Of a stretch of DNA of 64,000 bases, positions 1 to 11,639 are shown in pieces; the stretch's first letter is position 1; each line of letters begins with the position of its first letter. This DNA is from Phytophthora quininea (Eukaryota; Oomycota; Peronosporomycetes; Peronosporales; Peronosporaceae): assembly GCA_011947345.1 (NCBI GenBank), contig JAAVTG010000261.1, forward strand, positions 62,001-126,000, read 5' to 3'. A program made the position numbers and the translations under genes. A model generated the notes under the pieces. The model was given only the letters and a program-made list of their open reading frames with translations, was not told the DNA's origin and searched no databases.

Positions 1-1
1 G

Positions 2-904
2 GAATTTTTGCTTGAAGCAGACGATTCTGTCTTCGTCATATATTGCTCATTAGTTCCATCAGCAGTCAAGTCAGAGGAAGCTTTTTGGCTTGCCCTCGGC
101 AGAAACATTGGAGAAGAAACACGATCGTCACGAGAGTTCACATATATGTTTTCGCGCCGTGGCGGAGGTAGGAAACGTTTGTGGCTAGTGATCGATGATT
201 TGGATGTCATGTTAAAGAACGAAAAACTGACCAGCAATTTCCTCGACTGTTTACGTGCGTGGCAAAGTAATTGCTGCTTCCTGGGGTTCCTTGGAATTGG
301 AAGCCGTGATTTGGTGAGCGTGAACCTGAACGTTAAAGCAAATGACCGTGTCAGTCTTTTTAATTTCGCTGATGTGGTCCAAGTCGAGCCATTTTCTCCG
401 GAACAAATGAGTGCCTTTTTCGAGCTGATTAAGAAGCCGCATCCGTTTTGCAATTCGACACGCAAAGCTATCAAGGACTACAGTAACGGTGCCCTCGGCG
501 TCTTTGGTTCATTGATCCGATTCTCCATCGACTCTGACGTGTGCAATCTAGAACGACGTGAATGGGAGGACTGGCTCACGATTGAAAACTTCCGCACATA
601 TGTCGACACCTTCAATTGGCGATTGCGGAATCATTTGCAGGGTATGAACGCGTCGGCGTGGAAGTTGCTCGGGTCATTGCTCAAGGGTGATATCAGTGGA
701 TCTAACGCTGACTTACACACAAAAGATGCCGATACGTTGTTGCGATTGGAGGTGGTCGTTTCCAGTACACGTGATGGTAAGTTGGAGTTTTCGTCGCCGA
801 TGATGCATCGTTTATGTCTAGAAGCTCTTCCTGCCCGTGAAATCCGGGCTGTAGCAGACGCCAAAGACCCATTCGAATTGCTCGTCGTGCACTCCGGTTT
901 ATGA
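2..904 (+). CDS. CRN-type NTPase region, 5' truncated by window
   Basis: The frame is open from the first bases, so the true start lies outside the window; the first in-window codon that could be taken for a start (position 8) is TTG. The protein has a Walker-B-like hydrophobic strand ending in DDLD (LWLVIDDLDVM, codons near 180-215) followed by a helical region typical of AAA/STAND NTPases. This arrangement is found in Crinkler (CRN) effectors of oomycetes, where an NTPase module sits between the N-terminal translocation region and a C-terminal nuclease-like domain. No Walker A is visible because it would be upstream. It ends at a TGA, and further CRN-like coding remnants follow (1071-1883), which suggests the stop is premature or marks a frame break. 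Family assignment is by motif and texture only. Confidence 0.5.
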   Translation, partial: EFLLEADDSVFVIYCSLVPSAVKSEEAFWLALGRNIGEETRSSREFTYMFSRRGGGRKRLWLVIDDLDVMLKNEKLTSNFLDCLRAWQSNCCFLGFLGIGSRDLVSVNLNVKANDRVSLFNFADVVQVEPFSPEQMSAFFELIKKPHPFCNSTRKAIKDYSNGALGVFGSLIRFSIDSDVCNLERREWEDWLTIENFRTYVDTFNWRLRNHLQGMNASAWKLLGSLLKGDISGSNADLHTKDADTLLRLEVVVSSTRDGKLEFSSPMMHRLCLEALPAREIRAVADAKDPFELLVVHSGL

Positions 905-1070
905 ATCAAAAATTGGTTCAAAATGTCTATGCGAAGAACAAATAATCTCTCTGTGAAGCTGTGTTCCGTTTTGAACTACACGCATCGATTCGTTTTTTTA
1001 AGCTAATGATAAGTCCGACAAGAAGGAAATTGCCCCGGAAGTCCGAAAGCTCTATGATAAGAAGTAAAGA

Positions 1071-1883
1071 AGGCTGGACATTGTCATCTGCAATGATGTA
1101 AAACATGGATACGAGCTCAAGGCGAACTTAATGAATGGAGTACTCCATGTCGACACGATGGTCATGGTGAATTTAGATCATATTGCAGCAACCAGTCTTC
1201 GCTATGGAGCAGTATCCCGAGGTAGATTGTTCACATTTTTTACCGATCAAAATGACGAGTATACTGTCCCACTACAAAGGGAAAGCCGAGGATACAGAGA
1301 CTCGCACTCTGTTTATTCTCCGGAACAAGATTAAACTTTGAATGCAATGGAAGCATGTATCGAACCACAAACTAATCGAGGATGAGAAGCAGGAAGCTGG
1401 ATAACCTGTTGGAAGTGGCATGAAGCGAAGGATGAAAAGAAAAGAGATTGACAAGACGAGACCTCCGATGTTGCGCGGTGTGGTGATACCGGTACTGTTT
1501 TTTTATTCAAATGGACGTACGTTTGGGATCTTCCACTGCAATTGCTATGGCACAGAATATTTCACACCGGGGGCTTCAATAGCCACTCGACTGCAAGTTT
1601 CACGCTCATGCACGTGCCGACGAGCTTCGGCAGTATCGGGTTCGTCTTGAAAACGCGCTTCCTTGAGAGTTGGATCGACCACTGTGCATGCATCAGCGAC
1701 GAAAGTGCCCACATTATGGCGGCGATGGCGACGAGCTTCTGGGTAACATTACGTAGCGTTCAAATGCATCCAACTTTCCAGGATCGCTTACCAGTCGAAC
1801 TTGGGAAGAATCAAGCATTCAGATCATGTTTCTCAGTGTCAAAGGTGTATCGTTGTCGACATAAGGTGAGCTGGTTTTCTTGA
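1071..1883 (+). pseudogene. Degenerate CRN C-terminal (nuclease-like) remnants
   Basis: Short frames downstream of the NTPase region resemble CRN C-terminal domains. Around 1075-1130 the frame reads LDIVICND followed by GYELKA, which fits a core D...ELK pattern of a restriction-endonuclease-like fold. Around 1545-1650 a second stretch reads ..FGSIGFV.., like the phrase before the nuclease core in other CRNs. Frames are discontinuous and several stops intervene, so I read it as the decayed 3' end of the gene starting before position 1. Whether these are two domains or one scrambled domain cannot be settled by eye. Confidence 0.3.
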
Positions 1884-1963
1884 AACTTAGTCCGGGTCAA
1901 ACCGTGATGACTGGTAATCTTGTACTGACCATGATTTTGTAATGCCATCCCCCACAAATTGTT

Positions 1964-4144
1964 TTACTTTCTTTTTCGTAGTCGTTGCAACCTCCTTGGC
2001 CCGCTGCCTTTGGACCAAATGATCCGACATGCCGTCCGTGTAAGGTGCAAAAGTGTTGAGTATTGCGACTGCGTTAAATCACGCGGACAAATGTCGATGC
2101 AGGACAATGTTCCCACCACGGAGTAGCCGTCCTGACTGAAGATGGGGAATCCGACGTAGAACTGGATACCATGGTCCACGACCATAGGCAAGTTGGACAA
2201 GCGTGGATCGGATTCAGGATGCTGCACCAGCATTGGCCTGTCGCCCATGATCAAGTACTGACAGATCGTGTGTTCACGTGGAATCTCAGCGCCTTTGAAC
2301 ATTTGCCAATCAGTAGCAAAGACGTACTGATGAGCGCTTCCAACGATCGAGAGAAGTGACGCCATACAAGACAATTCACATGTAGCTAACTCGCAGATGA
2401 AATTGAGTTCGTCAGCTCCTCGGGCAGCCAGGAAATTGATTCGAGCGATAGATTCGAGTCGATGGGCCTCGTTGGGAGGAATTGGACCGCGACGGATTGA
2501 AGTGTCAATGGGGTAGGCTCGTGTCACGATGTTGGAAAGCACACAAGCAGACGGTGGCAACGCTTCTCTGGTGAATTGAGTCCTCAGTGTTTGCAGAGCT
2601 GAAGTGGCCTTCGGTTCAGACTCAATCTTGGAGCTTCCAGTAGCTTCACTGTCGCTGGTGTATGCCATTACGCGATCGATTCCTTCATCAAGAGCGCCGA
2701 TGAGCTGCTGAGTCACATTTATTGCCACTTGAGCTCGGACATCCAAGTCTTCGGCCGAATCAGGGATGCTGTGTCTGCCAAGAACCTCTTCCAGATATGA
2801 GATCACGGCTTGGCCAGGCTCAGGAGCATCATCAGGGTCCGGAAGCACTTGAGCCGCGCAGAAGAAGACTTCTCTAGCAGGCAATGACGTATGACTCGAA
2901 GTACTTAAGTTGCTGCAGCTCACACGACTAGAAATTGAAGCTGCAGAGGTGCAGTTCCGAATGCCGTCCAGACAGTGAGGGCAAACAAGTATGGCAATGT
3001 CTCGTCCAGTTGCCTCCAGTGGCTGCCGAATCCCGCACCGTGAACACACAAGATCTGCGCACAAGTAGCATGGCGTTTTCTTGACGGTCACTAGTATCCG
3101 GTGGAATTTCCGCGAGCAGTTCACGCATCTCGTAGTGGATGTCTTAGTCGTTAGCCTTTCGATGCATCGAGAGTCGATTAGACTTTGTCGGTAGCGGGCA
3201 ATGATTTCAGGTAACTTCAAGACTCCACGGGCAAGTTTGAGCATTCGTCGATGGATGACACTGGGGGTATCTTCGACTGGACAGTGGCCATAGAATACAA
3301 CCGCCACTGCAGCCGGCTGGCGATCAGGGATCACATCCACGGAGAAACCAATGGACATTCCGATTAAATCATGAACACGTTTGTTGGAACGTCGGAAACG
3401 CAGCCGATATCTGCGTCGGACAAGTTCAATCGGCGGTCGAACGACTGGTGGCAATGATGCTGGCGGCAATGATCGCTGCGATAATGTAAATCCATTTCGT
3501 GAACTGTCAGACGTCATGGTCGGTGTAAACTCTTCAAGGAAACACCAGTATTCATCGTGGCCAAACACGTTGAATCGTGAGCGAGCGAATGAAATGGTCT
3601 TCACACAGCGGTACAGTGCCAGAGGTTCATTTGTTGGTAGATTGAAAGTGTGAATGATGGAGCCGTGTTGGAACGACCATCCGTGAATATTTGACATAGA
3701 GGTATTGAAGCTGTCTTGGTCGGGGCAGCGGAGCACCGCTGCAGCTTCAGCGAGAGTGCACTGAAGTGCTCCCGTGGCTAGCACCTCGGTTGATCTCGGT
3801 ATCCCTGGAGTGATGACTTGGCGTGTAAAGATGCGGAAACCTTGATGGTTGTCACGACGACCAGCTCGTGGATCCCATTGCTCCAACGATACATGTCGGA
3901 GCTCGTCGAAATCGACCTCAGGAGCAGCGACAACTTGTGTTCTTGCCCACAGCAGATCATCGAACTCGTGGCGATGATTTAAAGCGTGTCGAGATCGTTC
4001 ATGCGAGTTGCTGGTCCTGGAGTTGACCACACCTCGGTCATCACTGCGAACACGACGCGGAAATTGGAGGGTGTTTGGTGCCGATCGAATGGAGAATCCT
4101 TGTGGACTCTCACTCTCGCGTGGAGTGCACTGCGGTAACGACAT
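1964..4144 (-). CDS. START / FYVE-like zinc finger / GAF protein
   Basis: A single uninterrupted 726-codon ORF. Residues about 60-310 have the pattern of oomycete START-like lipid-binding domains (alternating hydrophobic strands; H-x-EYWCFLEEF near residue 196). Residues 340-391 hold a FYVE-like cysteine cluster (CVNC, CYLC, CSRC, CPHC), expected to bind zinc and possibly phosphoinositide membranes. Residues about 560-715 look like a GAF domain, with a phrase (IQFYVGFPIFSQDGY) typical of its core. This three-part architecture is a large lineage-specific family in oomycetes with unknown substrate. The ATG at 4144 is preceded by about 1 kb of gene-free DNA that is duplicated at 24.8-25.8 kb. 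At least three other partial relatives lie in this window (10.3-11.5, 24.5 and 35.2 kb). No intron is needed. It is the only intact family member here. Confidence 0.75.
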   Translation of the reverse strand: MSLPQCTPRESESPQGFSIRSAPNTLQFPRRVRSDDRGVVNSRTSNSHERSRHALNHRHEFDDLLWARTQVVAAPEVDFDELRHVSLEQWDPRAGRRDNHQGFRIFTRQVITPGIPRSTEVLATGALQCTLAEAAAVLRCPDQDSFNTSMSNIHGWSFQHGSIIHTFNLPTNEPLALYRCVKTISFARSRFNVFGHDEYWCFLEEFTPTMTSDSSRNGFTLSQRSLPPASLPPVVRPPIELVRRRYRLRFRRSNKRVHDLIGMSIGFSVDVIPDRQPAAVAVVFYGHCPVEDTPSVIHRRMLKLARGVLKLPEIIARYRQSLIDSRCIERLTTKTSTTRCVNCSRKFHRILVTVKKTPCYLCADLVCSRCGIRQPLEATGRDIAILVCPHCLDGIRNCTSAASISSRVSCSNLSTSSHTSLPAREVFFCAAQVLPDPDDAPEPGQAVISYLEEVLGRHSIPDSAEDLDVRAQVAINVTQQLIGALDEGIDRVMAYTSDSEATGSSKIESEPKATSALQTLRTQFTREALPPSACVLSNIVTRAYPIDTSIRRGPIPPNEAHRLESIARINFLAARGADELNFICELATCELSCMASLLSIVGSAHQYVFATDWQMFKGAEIPREHTICQYLIMGDRPMLVQHPESDPRLSNLPMVVDHGIQFYVGFPIFSQDGYSVVGTLSCIDICPRDLTQSQYSTLLHLTRTACRIIWSKGSGPRRLQRLRKRK

Positions 4145-5037
4145 GCTGTTGGAATGGGACCGATGGCTCTGGCCTCAAGCGTGGTGTCTGGAGCGCAAAT
4201 CGAAGAATGCGACGCCCGGGTCTCTCGAGAGATTGAAGATGTTTCACGTGCTGACTGGGGGTCATATTTTGACTGTCGCGAAGCTACCTGCGTCCTGCGG
4301 CCTGCTCTTTCCCGGCTTGTTGTCAGTTGCACTCTCACGGAGAAGTAGTGCGACGCGAGCCGAACAAGAACATAACAGTCGAAGAGTGACTCGTGTTTCC
4401 TAGCCACGAGATGGCTGCGGGAAGAGGGAGAAGGAGCCCTCGAGAACTGAAAGCGCTGGAAAAGCACCGGCCTCCATGCGCTGAACGCCGCCGCTGACTA
4501 AGAAGCTGTGACAGCTGACGAACGCGCCAGCGTTGAAATATCATCCATGGTTTGGTTAGCTTCGACTGAGCACAAGGCTGCACTCCGAGTCGAAGTACTG
4601 GACTTGAACTCTCGGTGCGGTGCGAGCTACAAGGCGGTGGTGTCCTATCTTGACGCAGCAGCGCGCCGAGTACTGTGCCGTCAACCTGAAATGTCCTGAT
4701 GCTCGCGCAGCGAGATCGGGGTGACCTCAAGACTAACTTGGCTTAGACACTAGAGACCGCCACACGTTGACAAAGTGTCGTAGCAAGGGATGAACTGCGG
4801 TGGTCACGCTGGCCGTGATCTTGCCGTGTTGCTTCAGCGCAAACTTGCCACAGATCCCTATGGACTGTTGCACACGTGCATTACCAGTTGACTTGTCGTG
4901 CTTCCTGCCTCCCGCGCAACAGACCGAACGTGGCAACTAACACACTTATTCGTCTTGGTCAAGGGAGAAATCAAGTCGAACCTCGCTTTGAAATGAAAAC
5001 AAGTTGCCATCCCGTTGATGAGCTTACCCTCCAACTG
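4145..5037. repeat. Upstream region duplicated at 24772-25770 (copy 1)
   Basis: The promoter-proximal DNA of the START/FYVE/GAF gene. It aligns by eye, in the same orientation, with 24772-25770; shared phrases include the stretch around 4391-4490 against 25031-25135, and around 4860-5030 against 25600-25760. Similarity continues into the first ~75 codons of the gene (3885-4144 against 24557-24771). Divergence is several per cent with small indels, so this is an older duplication than the 3.45 kb inverted repeat. I see no convincing gene in it. Confidence 0.7.
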
Positions 5038-5124
5038 CCAACCTTTAACTTCACAGCATCAACCGCTTTCAGCTCTGCAGGATTAGACGATTGACCTACC
5101 TTTCTTTCTGGCTTCAACTAGAGA

Positions 5125-5822
5125 GTGGAGAAAACGTTTTTTCTTCATAGCTCTTATCCACAAAGACGTGAGCAGCGATCTGGGCTCAGTGAACTCCACG
5201 GTCGGCAACAAGCTCGGCTCGCTGAACCAGGTCGGCTCGACGGTCGGCAGCAAATTGACTTCGTTGAACATGGAGGCCAGTCTGGAGTCCTTGGAAGCCA
5301 TGGGATCCAAGCTCTTGAGCTCGGCAGACGAGTTTTGGGACCCTCTGATGGGGATACGCTGTACCAGGACGAAGAGCTGAGCGAGAGAGGGCTGTCTTTG
5401 CAGCTTTGAACGGCGGCGAGGAGCTTGGCTGGGGTGGCGACTCTCCTAAGAAGACTGGTTCCCGGACGAACTGTCTCTAGGAAAGAAGAGAAGGCACCGG
5501 CTGGCACTTCAACTGCTGCAGCTAACCCACCGACATGCAGCGATGGCGAGAGCTGAATCGAACTGGACGACCGGAAGGACTCGACGTCGTTGAAGGGATC
5601 CGCTTCGCCGAATGCTTCGGCTGGTCTGAAGGAGCCGACGAGCTCGTTGGTTTGATCTGAAATTGGACGAAGGAGATGAAGCAGCGCCTCAGCAGGAAGA
5701 CTCGCTGGACGGGGGAGATGACGACGATATCGTCCCTAAAACTGCAGCACCACCTGATGCCGAGAAGGCGGAAGCTACCCCAGCAATGCACGAGGATACC
5801 AGCAAGCGCAGAGAAGCCTAGG
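5125..5822 (+). pseudogene. Unidentified degenerate acidic/serine-rich ORF
   Basis: Three short frames appear to be pieces of one coding region. 5168-5380 reads as repeated GS/SLN/TVG units (for example LGSVNSTVGNKLGSLN); a later frame near 5400-5460 has NGGEELGWG; a third near 5660-5820 is acidic (DEGDEAAPQQEDSLDGGDDDD). Acidic tails of this sort follow coiled-coil or tether proteins, but I do not recognise the family. Frame breaks make it a probable relic. Confidence 0.3.
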
Positions 5823-5951
5823 GCGAGTGGGACTAAATGCAGGCTTCAGTTCCCAATCTAAGTGGTTGTCGTTTGCTGTCGCTCGTGCCACTCCATTTCA
5901 TTACAAAATTTGAGGTTGCTTCATTCGAGGAAACGCACTCACTGGTGAAAG

Positions 5952-8539
5952 ATGGTGAGGCTCTTCTGTGCGGTCGTGGGCGAGGCTGGGAGCGTGTTCC
6001 CAGTGGACATTGATGGCACGGAGTTGGTGGGGACTTGAAGGACAAGGTTCTGACTAAGAAGCGCAGAATCGTTTGCGGTGCGGACGAGTTGAGGATCTAC
6101 AAGGTCAGAACAAAAGACGGTGGTGACGTGAAGGAACAGGACGACATTGATATGGAGAGGACGAAGGGCGATGTCGAGAAGAGACGAAGGGATGAGGAAA
6201 AGGAGGAGAGAGCGTGGCTACCGTCGACCGCTCCTCTGGTAGATTCCGCAAAGAAGCCGCCGATTCCAGATCAACTGCAACCATTCCTGAATGCTGGTGC
6301 GATTGATCCAGCAGCAGAAGTTGATGACGCATTCGCAACAGTGCCGAGGAATGGTGTGATTCTCGTGCTGGTCGGCGTTCCTGAAAATGCAGTTCTACCT
6401 GGTCCTGCTCCAAAATTCTCACTTGCTGTCCCTCGAGGCCCTGAGGTGGATCTGGTGTCGAGCAATGTCCTCCTCGAGTTCTTGGAAGGTGAAATGAGCA
6501 AGAAGGACATGATTAATTCGAGTCCCCACATTTTGGAAGCCGAGAGTTTGCGGTTCCAGTTGGTTGGTCGAGACGAGGCCATTGCAATAGCGACGGAATG
6601 CTTCGAATCCATGATCAACAGGCTCGAACGAGGTAAACTGAAGATTCCTGTTTGCTCGGGGATCTCTGGTTTGGGGAAACGCGCATGCTGGAAGAAAGCG
6701 GCAGGATTTGGCGAGACAAGTTCAACTTAGATGCCAAACAGGTGACCAGTATCATTGTTCCTTACGTTCCTTACTTCAACGGGTCTGGTCCGCAGCACGT
6801 CGAGAACTCGATGCCAATCGAGACGTCTTTCTCGTGGCGGTTGCTGTAGCGATTTTTTCTGGTCGGGAATTGCGAGAAGACTTCTCTACCTGGTTTGCGT
6901 CGCGGCTGCCGTGTAATGGAAGCCAACTGACACTGTTGCGTGCCATCAGAGTTATCGAGCTCAGACTCCGCAAGAACCTTGGAGTAACAGCTCAAATGTT
7001 GTACCTCTTTCTTGGTGTTGATGACTATCAACATCTTAGAGGCCATCACTGCCCCACAGACATATCCAGGAATCTCAGTTCTGCGAGAGCTCGTGACAGT
7101 GATTAGTGGTATTTTGCTGAGAGAAAATCCAACTATGGTGGTGTTACCCATGTTTGCCGGTACAGATTTGAGCGTGATTAAATTCGGTTGGATTGCCAAT
7201 TCTTCGTTTTATCCGACCCAACGACTTCCAATGAGCCTTTTGACGATGGACGAGATGGCATGCGCCATGGAGAAAAGTTCGAGTACGCTCCGCTCTTGAT
7301 GCAATCCCCAATTTGCCGCAATTTGTTTTTGCTTGGTGGTATTCCACGGTGGGTTGTCGACTACCTGAAGAAAATCAACCAAAACGGTGGATATCCCGCC
7401 AGTGCGGAGACCATTGATGACTGCTTCGCTTCCGTCAGGGATCTGCACGTTACTCCGTACTTAAGCTCACTAACACTCGAGCTGCGCATCCGTCTGGCAG
7501 CTTCTGCTGTATCTGGTCTACCAGTCAAAGCGACAGGTACGTTTGCTGACAAATACACGTGGTCAAGACTTCGTGATTCGTCGCTATGTTTGCTAATTCT
7601 GCGCCAGGGTGTCCAAGATGAATACGATGTCCGAGTTCCAAACTCACTGCTGTGGAGTATTGGGTCGGAAAATGTTGCTGAAGTGACGACCAACGAAGAA
7701 AAGTGCTTCATTAAAGCCCTTTGGGATCTTGCTGAAATGGTGGACTCGAGACTATACGACCTCCAGCCGTGGCAATTGTGGGAGGTATTCAGGGCGTGCT
7801 TTTATGCGCTGAAAATCAATGCATTGCTGGTACTTGGACACACAACGGTGACGCTTGATGAATTACTGCCTGGCACGATGATGACTTCAAAATCCGCCGC
7901 ATTTCGGTAGAGTTGGTTCCGTTAAACGTGTTTAAGAGCGCCGAAACGTTTGGTGAGGATACCTCTGCGATTGTTTCGCAATGTGGGAACGCAACTCATA
8001 CAATTAACTGGACGGCTGGCAATCACATCATCATTAATGGTGACGGCGGAAAAGGTGTCGACATTTATTTTGCGCTTCATGAGACTAGGACCAACAATTT
8101 GATTGTTGTTGTCGACCAGAGAAAACGACAGTTTGGGGAATTTCAACCGAGCCAAGCGAAGACGTACCTTGGTAAGCTGAGCGAACAACCTACAATCCTG
8201 GGTGAGCGTGTCCGTTTCCTAAGGGAGGTGATGAATTGCGTGTCCAAGGGAAATCTTGCGAAGTTCGATGTGCCGTCCGACTGCTTCCTCCTCAGCCGCG
8301 ACGAGTGTGGGCAATTTCATGGGACGCTAGTATACCACCCGGCGTGCTCGCCTACGATCTCTGTCAACTCGGCGTGCCAGACCGCTGTCAAAACATTAGT
8401 TACTGGAAGTGATGCTCAGATCGTTGTGGACGCGATTATGACTAGGAGGTTCGCCAATAGCCAGGAGGTGGTTTCTCTCATTGAAGAACATCAGCTGCAA
8501 GCTGAATTTGAGGACGACTTGGCGACGTTCGCGTCGTAG
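5952..8539 (+). pseudogene. Crinkler (CRN) effector gene, NTPase plus nuclease-like C-terminus, frame-broken
   Basis: The ATG at 5952 starts the classic CRN N-terminus (MVRLFCAVVGEAGSVFPVDI), which needs no canonical signal peptide and is tied to host-cell delivery. The frame breaks at GGGG 6029-6032, continues from 6035 through a degenerate LFLAK/DWL-like region, breaks again in a P-loop at 6673-6679 (SGISGLGK), then near 6845, near 7020, near 7300 and near 7890. Downstream pieces carry standard CRN phrases (VLPMFAGTDLSVI; LPMSLLT; ELVPLNVFKS) and end at 8539 with a domain containing NLIVVVDQRKRQFG, matching the catalytic strand of the CRN restriction-endonuclease-like domain. At least six disruptions over 2.6 kb; two are single-base shortfalls in homopolymers. 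It is either a pseudogene or a good gene with consensus errors. Expected site of action for the family is the host nucleus. Confidence 0.75.
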
Positions 8540-8932
8540 GCTAATGGCAAGTCTGACAAGTGGCGCATTGCAGCGAAGTTGGTGGTCACGCTGTGGCTGA
8601 GCAATGGAGCGAGAAAAAAAGATTGATGCAACGCATGCGAGCACAAGCGATAATGCCATAACAATAAAAAGCTGCAGCACAATCAATTTCACTGAGCTTG
8701 ACACTTGAAGTGTATCATCAAGCGACGAGTTTGGGCATTGGCATTGGTGCAGTATTTAACTACCAAGTCTGGCTGTCGACAACGAGTGGAAAATGATGCG
8801 GTTCATAGTCTATATTCTTTCTTTTTCAAAGCATCATTTTCATAGCTGGAACAAAATCGTTTGATTCGAATTGGTGGCGTGAATGTGAGATAACTATCCG
8901 GTGACGCTAGACATTGATCCATTCCGCCCGCG
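8540..8932. other. Intergenic, guanine deaminase promoter side
   Basis: No gene is visible in 393 bp between the CRN stop and the guanine deaminase ATG. A CCATTCC stretch at 8919-8925 resembles the core of the oomycete initiator but lies only about 10 bp from the ATG and matches poorly beyond the core. Short pyrimidine runs around 8815-8850 are compatible with a core promoter. Confidence 0.3.
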
Positions 8933-10261
8933 ATGGTCAAGTTCGTACGCGGCCGCGTGGTTCACGCCCCTGTGCGGGGCGAGATCGAGCTCTTCGAGGA
9001 CGCCTTCCTGTCTGTGGACGTTGCCAGCGGTCGTATCGACGTGTTCCACGCGCAGACGCAGCCCGAGGACGTCCAATTGGCTGCGCAATGCGACCCAAGC
9101 GACTTCCTCCAGCTCTCCAGCGACCAACTGCTGCTTCCTGGCTTTGTAGACACACATGTACACGCGCCACAGTTCCAGTTCATGGGGACGGCTACGGACG
9201 AGCCTCTGATGCGGTGGCTGGACAAGTACACGTTCCCAATCGAGCAGAGCTTCGAGAGCGAGGCAGTGGCTCGCCACTGGTACAGCAAACTATTAAACTG
9301 CATGCTGGCCGAGGGGATCACCACAGCGCAATACTTTGCTACGATCCATGTGGAGTCTACTAAGATTCTAGCAGATATTGTGGAGAACAGAGGCCAGAGG
9401 GGCCTCGTGGGGCTTGTATCCATGGATAGGAATGCTCCTGACAACTACGTGTCGGAAAGCACGGCCAAATGTCTAGAAGAAGCGGAGGAGTTTGTGAAAT
9501 ATGTGTTGGAGAAAGGAAAGGAGTTGGTAAAGCCTGTGGTGACGCCGAGATTCATCCCGACGTGCTCGACGGAGCTTTTGAACGGTCTGGGGAAGCTCGT
9601 GGAGAGGTACGATGTTCATGTCCAGTCGCACATTGCCGAGTCCAAGGATGAAGAAGCATTCGTAGAGGTTTTACACCCTGGAAAAAGAGATACCGAGTTG
9701 TTTAATGAGGCCAAATTGTTGACAGAAAAGAGCTGCATGGCACATGCAGTGCACTTGCAAGACAGCGAGCTGGAGGTCCTGCGTCGCACAGGGACTGCGA
9801 TTGCCCATTGTCCACTGTCCAATTTCTTCTTCGCGAACGGACTGCTAGACGTGCGAAAAGTGCTAAACAAGAAGGTTGACGTCGGCTTGGGAACGGATAT
9901 CGCAGGCGGATATTCTCCGAGCATGTTGAGGGCGATCCAGACGTGCGTACTGACGATAAAAGCGCTGGAGATTTGTGAGGACACTTCAGGTTCGCAGACT
10001 GAGCCGTTCGATTTCAAAGACGCCTTCTGGCTCGCGACTATGGGCGGCGCGAAGGCTCTGCGTCTTGAGAATGATACCGGGAGCTTTGTGGTAGGGAAAA
10101 GTTTCGACGCGATCCTTGTAGATGTGGCTCGAGGCAACAACCTGGTAGTCTCCGACCGGGACACCTCCGTGGATGTCTTCCAGAAGGTCATTCACAATGC
10201 GGATAGCCGCAACTTTGCCAAAGTCTTCGTCAAAGGGCGAGTCGTTCACGACCTACCGTAA
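8933..10261 (+). CDS. GDA: Guanine deaminase (guanine aminohydrolase)
   Basis: A complete 442-residue amidohydrolase of the length usual for guanine deaminases (about 440-460 residues). It converts guanine to xanthine and ammonia in purine salvage/catabolism, normally in the cytosol. Zinc and catalytic motifs are in order: HVH within PGFVDTHVHAPQ (His75, His77), VTPRF near 203-207, HIAE (His233), the MAHAVH histidine (271/274), and LGTDIAGG with Asp322. No introns or frame breaks. It is a housekeeping gene set among effector and transposon relics; neighbours give no operon-like information. The ATG at 8933 is the first in frame and is followed directly by the expected small beta-strand of amidohydrolases. 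Confidence 0.93.
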   Translation: MVKFVRGRVVHAPVRGEIELFEDAFLSVDVASGRIDVFHAQTQPEDVQLAAQCDPSDFLQLSSDQLLLPGFVDTHVHAPQFQFMGTATDEPLMRWLDKYTFPIEQSFESEAVARHWYSKLLNCMLAEGITTAQYFATIHVESTKILADIVENRGQRGLVGLVSMDRNAPDNYVSESTAKCLEEAEEFVKYVLEKGKELVKPVVTPRFIPTCSTELLNGLGKLVERYDVHVQSHIAESKDEEAFVEVLHPGKRDTELFNEAKLLTEKSCMAHAVHLQDSELEVLRRTGTAIAHCPLSNFFFANGLLDVRKVLNKKVDVGLGTDIAGGYSPSMLRAIQTCVLTIKALEICEDTSGSQTEPFDFKDAFWLATMGGAKALRLENDTGSFVVGKSFDAILVDVARGNNLVVSDRDTSVDVFQKVIHNADSRNFAKVFVKGRVVHDLP

Positions 10262-10303
10262 CGAAGCCAAAACCAAGGCTGAAACACTGCTGCTATTGTT
10301 GTA

Positions 10304-11473
10304 TTAACTGAGCAATGATTGACGCTTGCACCGCCTGCAGATTACGATGGAAACCATTCGACCGATATCGCTTTCGAGTTGTTCAATCTTCCAGCAGTAG
10401 CCACAGACAAGATACTCGCACAAGTAACAGCGATTCTTCTTTGACTTGTCCCAGTTCGACAGACCTGTAGCCAGCGTACGCTTGACGACGGATAAACTGC
10501 AAGTACAGCACGGACATCGAGCATTGTCGACCACAACCTCGTGCCCGATCGATATCGGAATACTAAACCGACGATGTCGTACGAAGTTTGAAACTTGAGT
10601 CACCCCAAGAGCGAGTACCAGCAGTCGATGAGGTTGAGCCTTGACGGCGTCGCAGTATTTGACGTCAATCGGCGGCTGACTGGCGTCAAACCACTAGTGG
10701 AAAATGATTCGGAGTCCTCTGCGGTTCGGCAGTTGGTCCACCAAATAAGAAGCAGCTAATCCATGTAGCTGGTGAACGCGAGCATGATCTCCAGCACTTC
10801 GAGCCAGAGTGAACTCGTTTGGTCGTAGCGCTCGTTACGATATGGTGAAGCTGTCACGCTCGTGCTTGCGTTGGAAGAAATCGAAGTAGCACCACTGCTC
10901 ATTCCGTCCGAACACTTTGGTGCGGGCGAAGCTGCTTGTCTTCACCGCGAGCTGCTGAGCTGATTTTCTCGAGTCCACTTTGCTGTCAAAGTTTGCAGTA
11001 GTCTCCACGGTTCGCTCAATGGACCCGAAGATGAAGTTTTTGCCGTAAAGCCCCGTCATGGCGGCGTTTTGTTCAGCTTCTGTTGCTGGCCAAAGGATCC
11101 GAGCCACTTCCTCGATGCTGGCGTCGACTCGACCAACACACAAAGCTTCCGTACGGATGTTGCGATTTAAGTCGACTGCGGCGATACCGTTTTGTTGGCG
11201 TTGGTAGATTTCAAAGTGGTCCACAGTTTGTACACGTTTCCACGGACCTGCTTGATCGAGTCCCGCTGATAATGCTGCAAAGTCGGTGTTGGCGTGGATA
11301 TAGCGAGCTCTTCTCAATAGTTCTTGGTCCGAAAAGTACGCGTTTGCTTTCCCGACGTTGCGTTTTGCATCGGAGATCGTCACAGACGTCTCGGAGCTGG
11401 AGTTCTCGACCATTGCTACGACGACGGGGAAGCGACCATGACGAATTCTTGATTCCAATGCTGCTGGCATCAC
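10304..11473 (-). pseudogene. START / FYVE-like protein gene, disrupted, no GAF
   Basis: Read on the minus strand, 11473-10835 encodes a START-like N-terminal region (about 212 codons; FGRNEQWCYFDFFQRK parallels FGHDEYWCFLEEF in the 1964-4144 gene). After a stop, a second frame resumes (LDGLAASYLV..) and runs into 10603-10304 with a FYVE-like cysteine set (CPCC, CYLC, CGYC, CRRC). The product ends directly after the zinc finger, so the GAF domain of the larger paralogue is absent. At least one in-frame stop or shift separates the domains. Likely a decayed family member; a short intron between the halves is a less likely alternative. Confidence 0.6.
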
Positions 11474-11639
11474 TGCTGCTGGGAGTTTTAAGCTGTGACG
11501 TGTCCGAGTTCCTTGAAGACCGACGACAATTCCTACTGGTGAGCTGATCTATGAAGTCCTTGCGTGGCTGGTATGAGTGCAGTTTGTAGCCGTTTAACGG
11601 CGACAAAGTTGAATTCATTGATGAGGCTAGTGGGCAGTG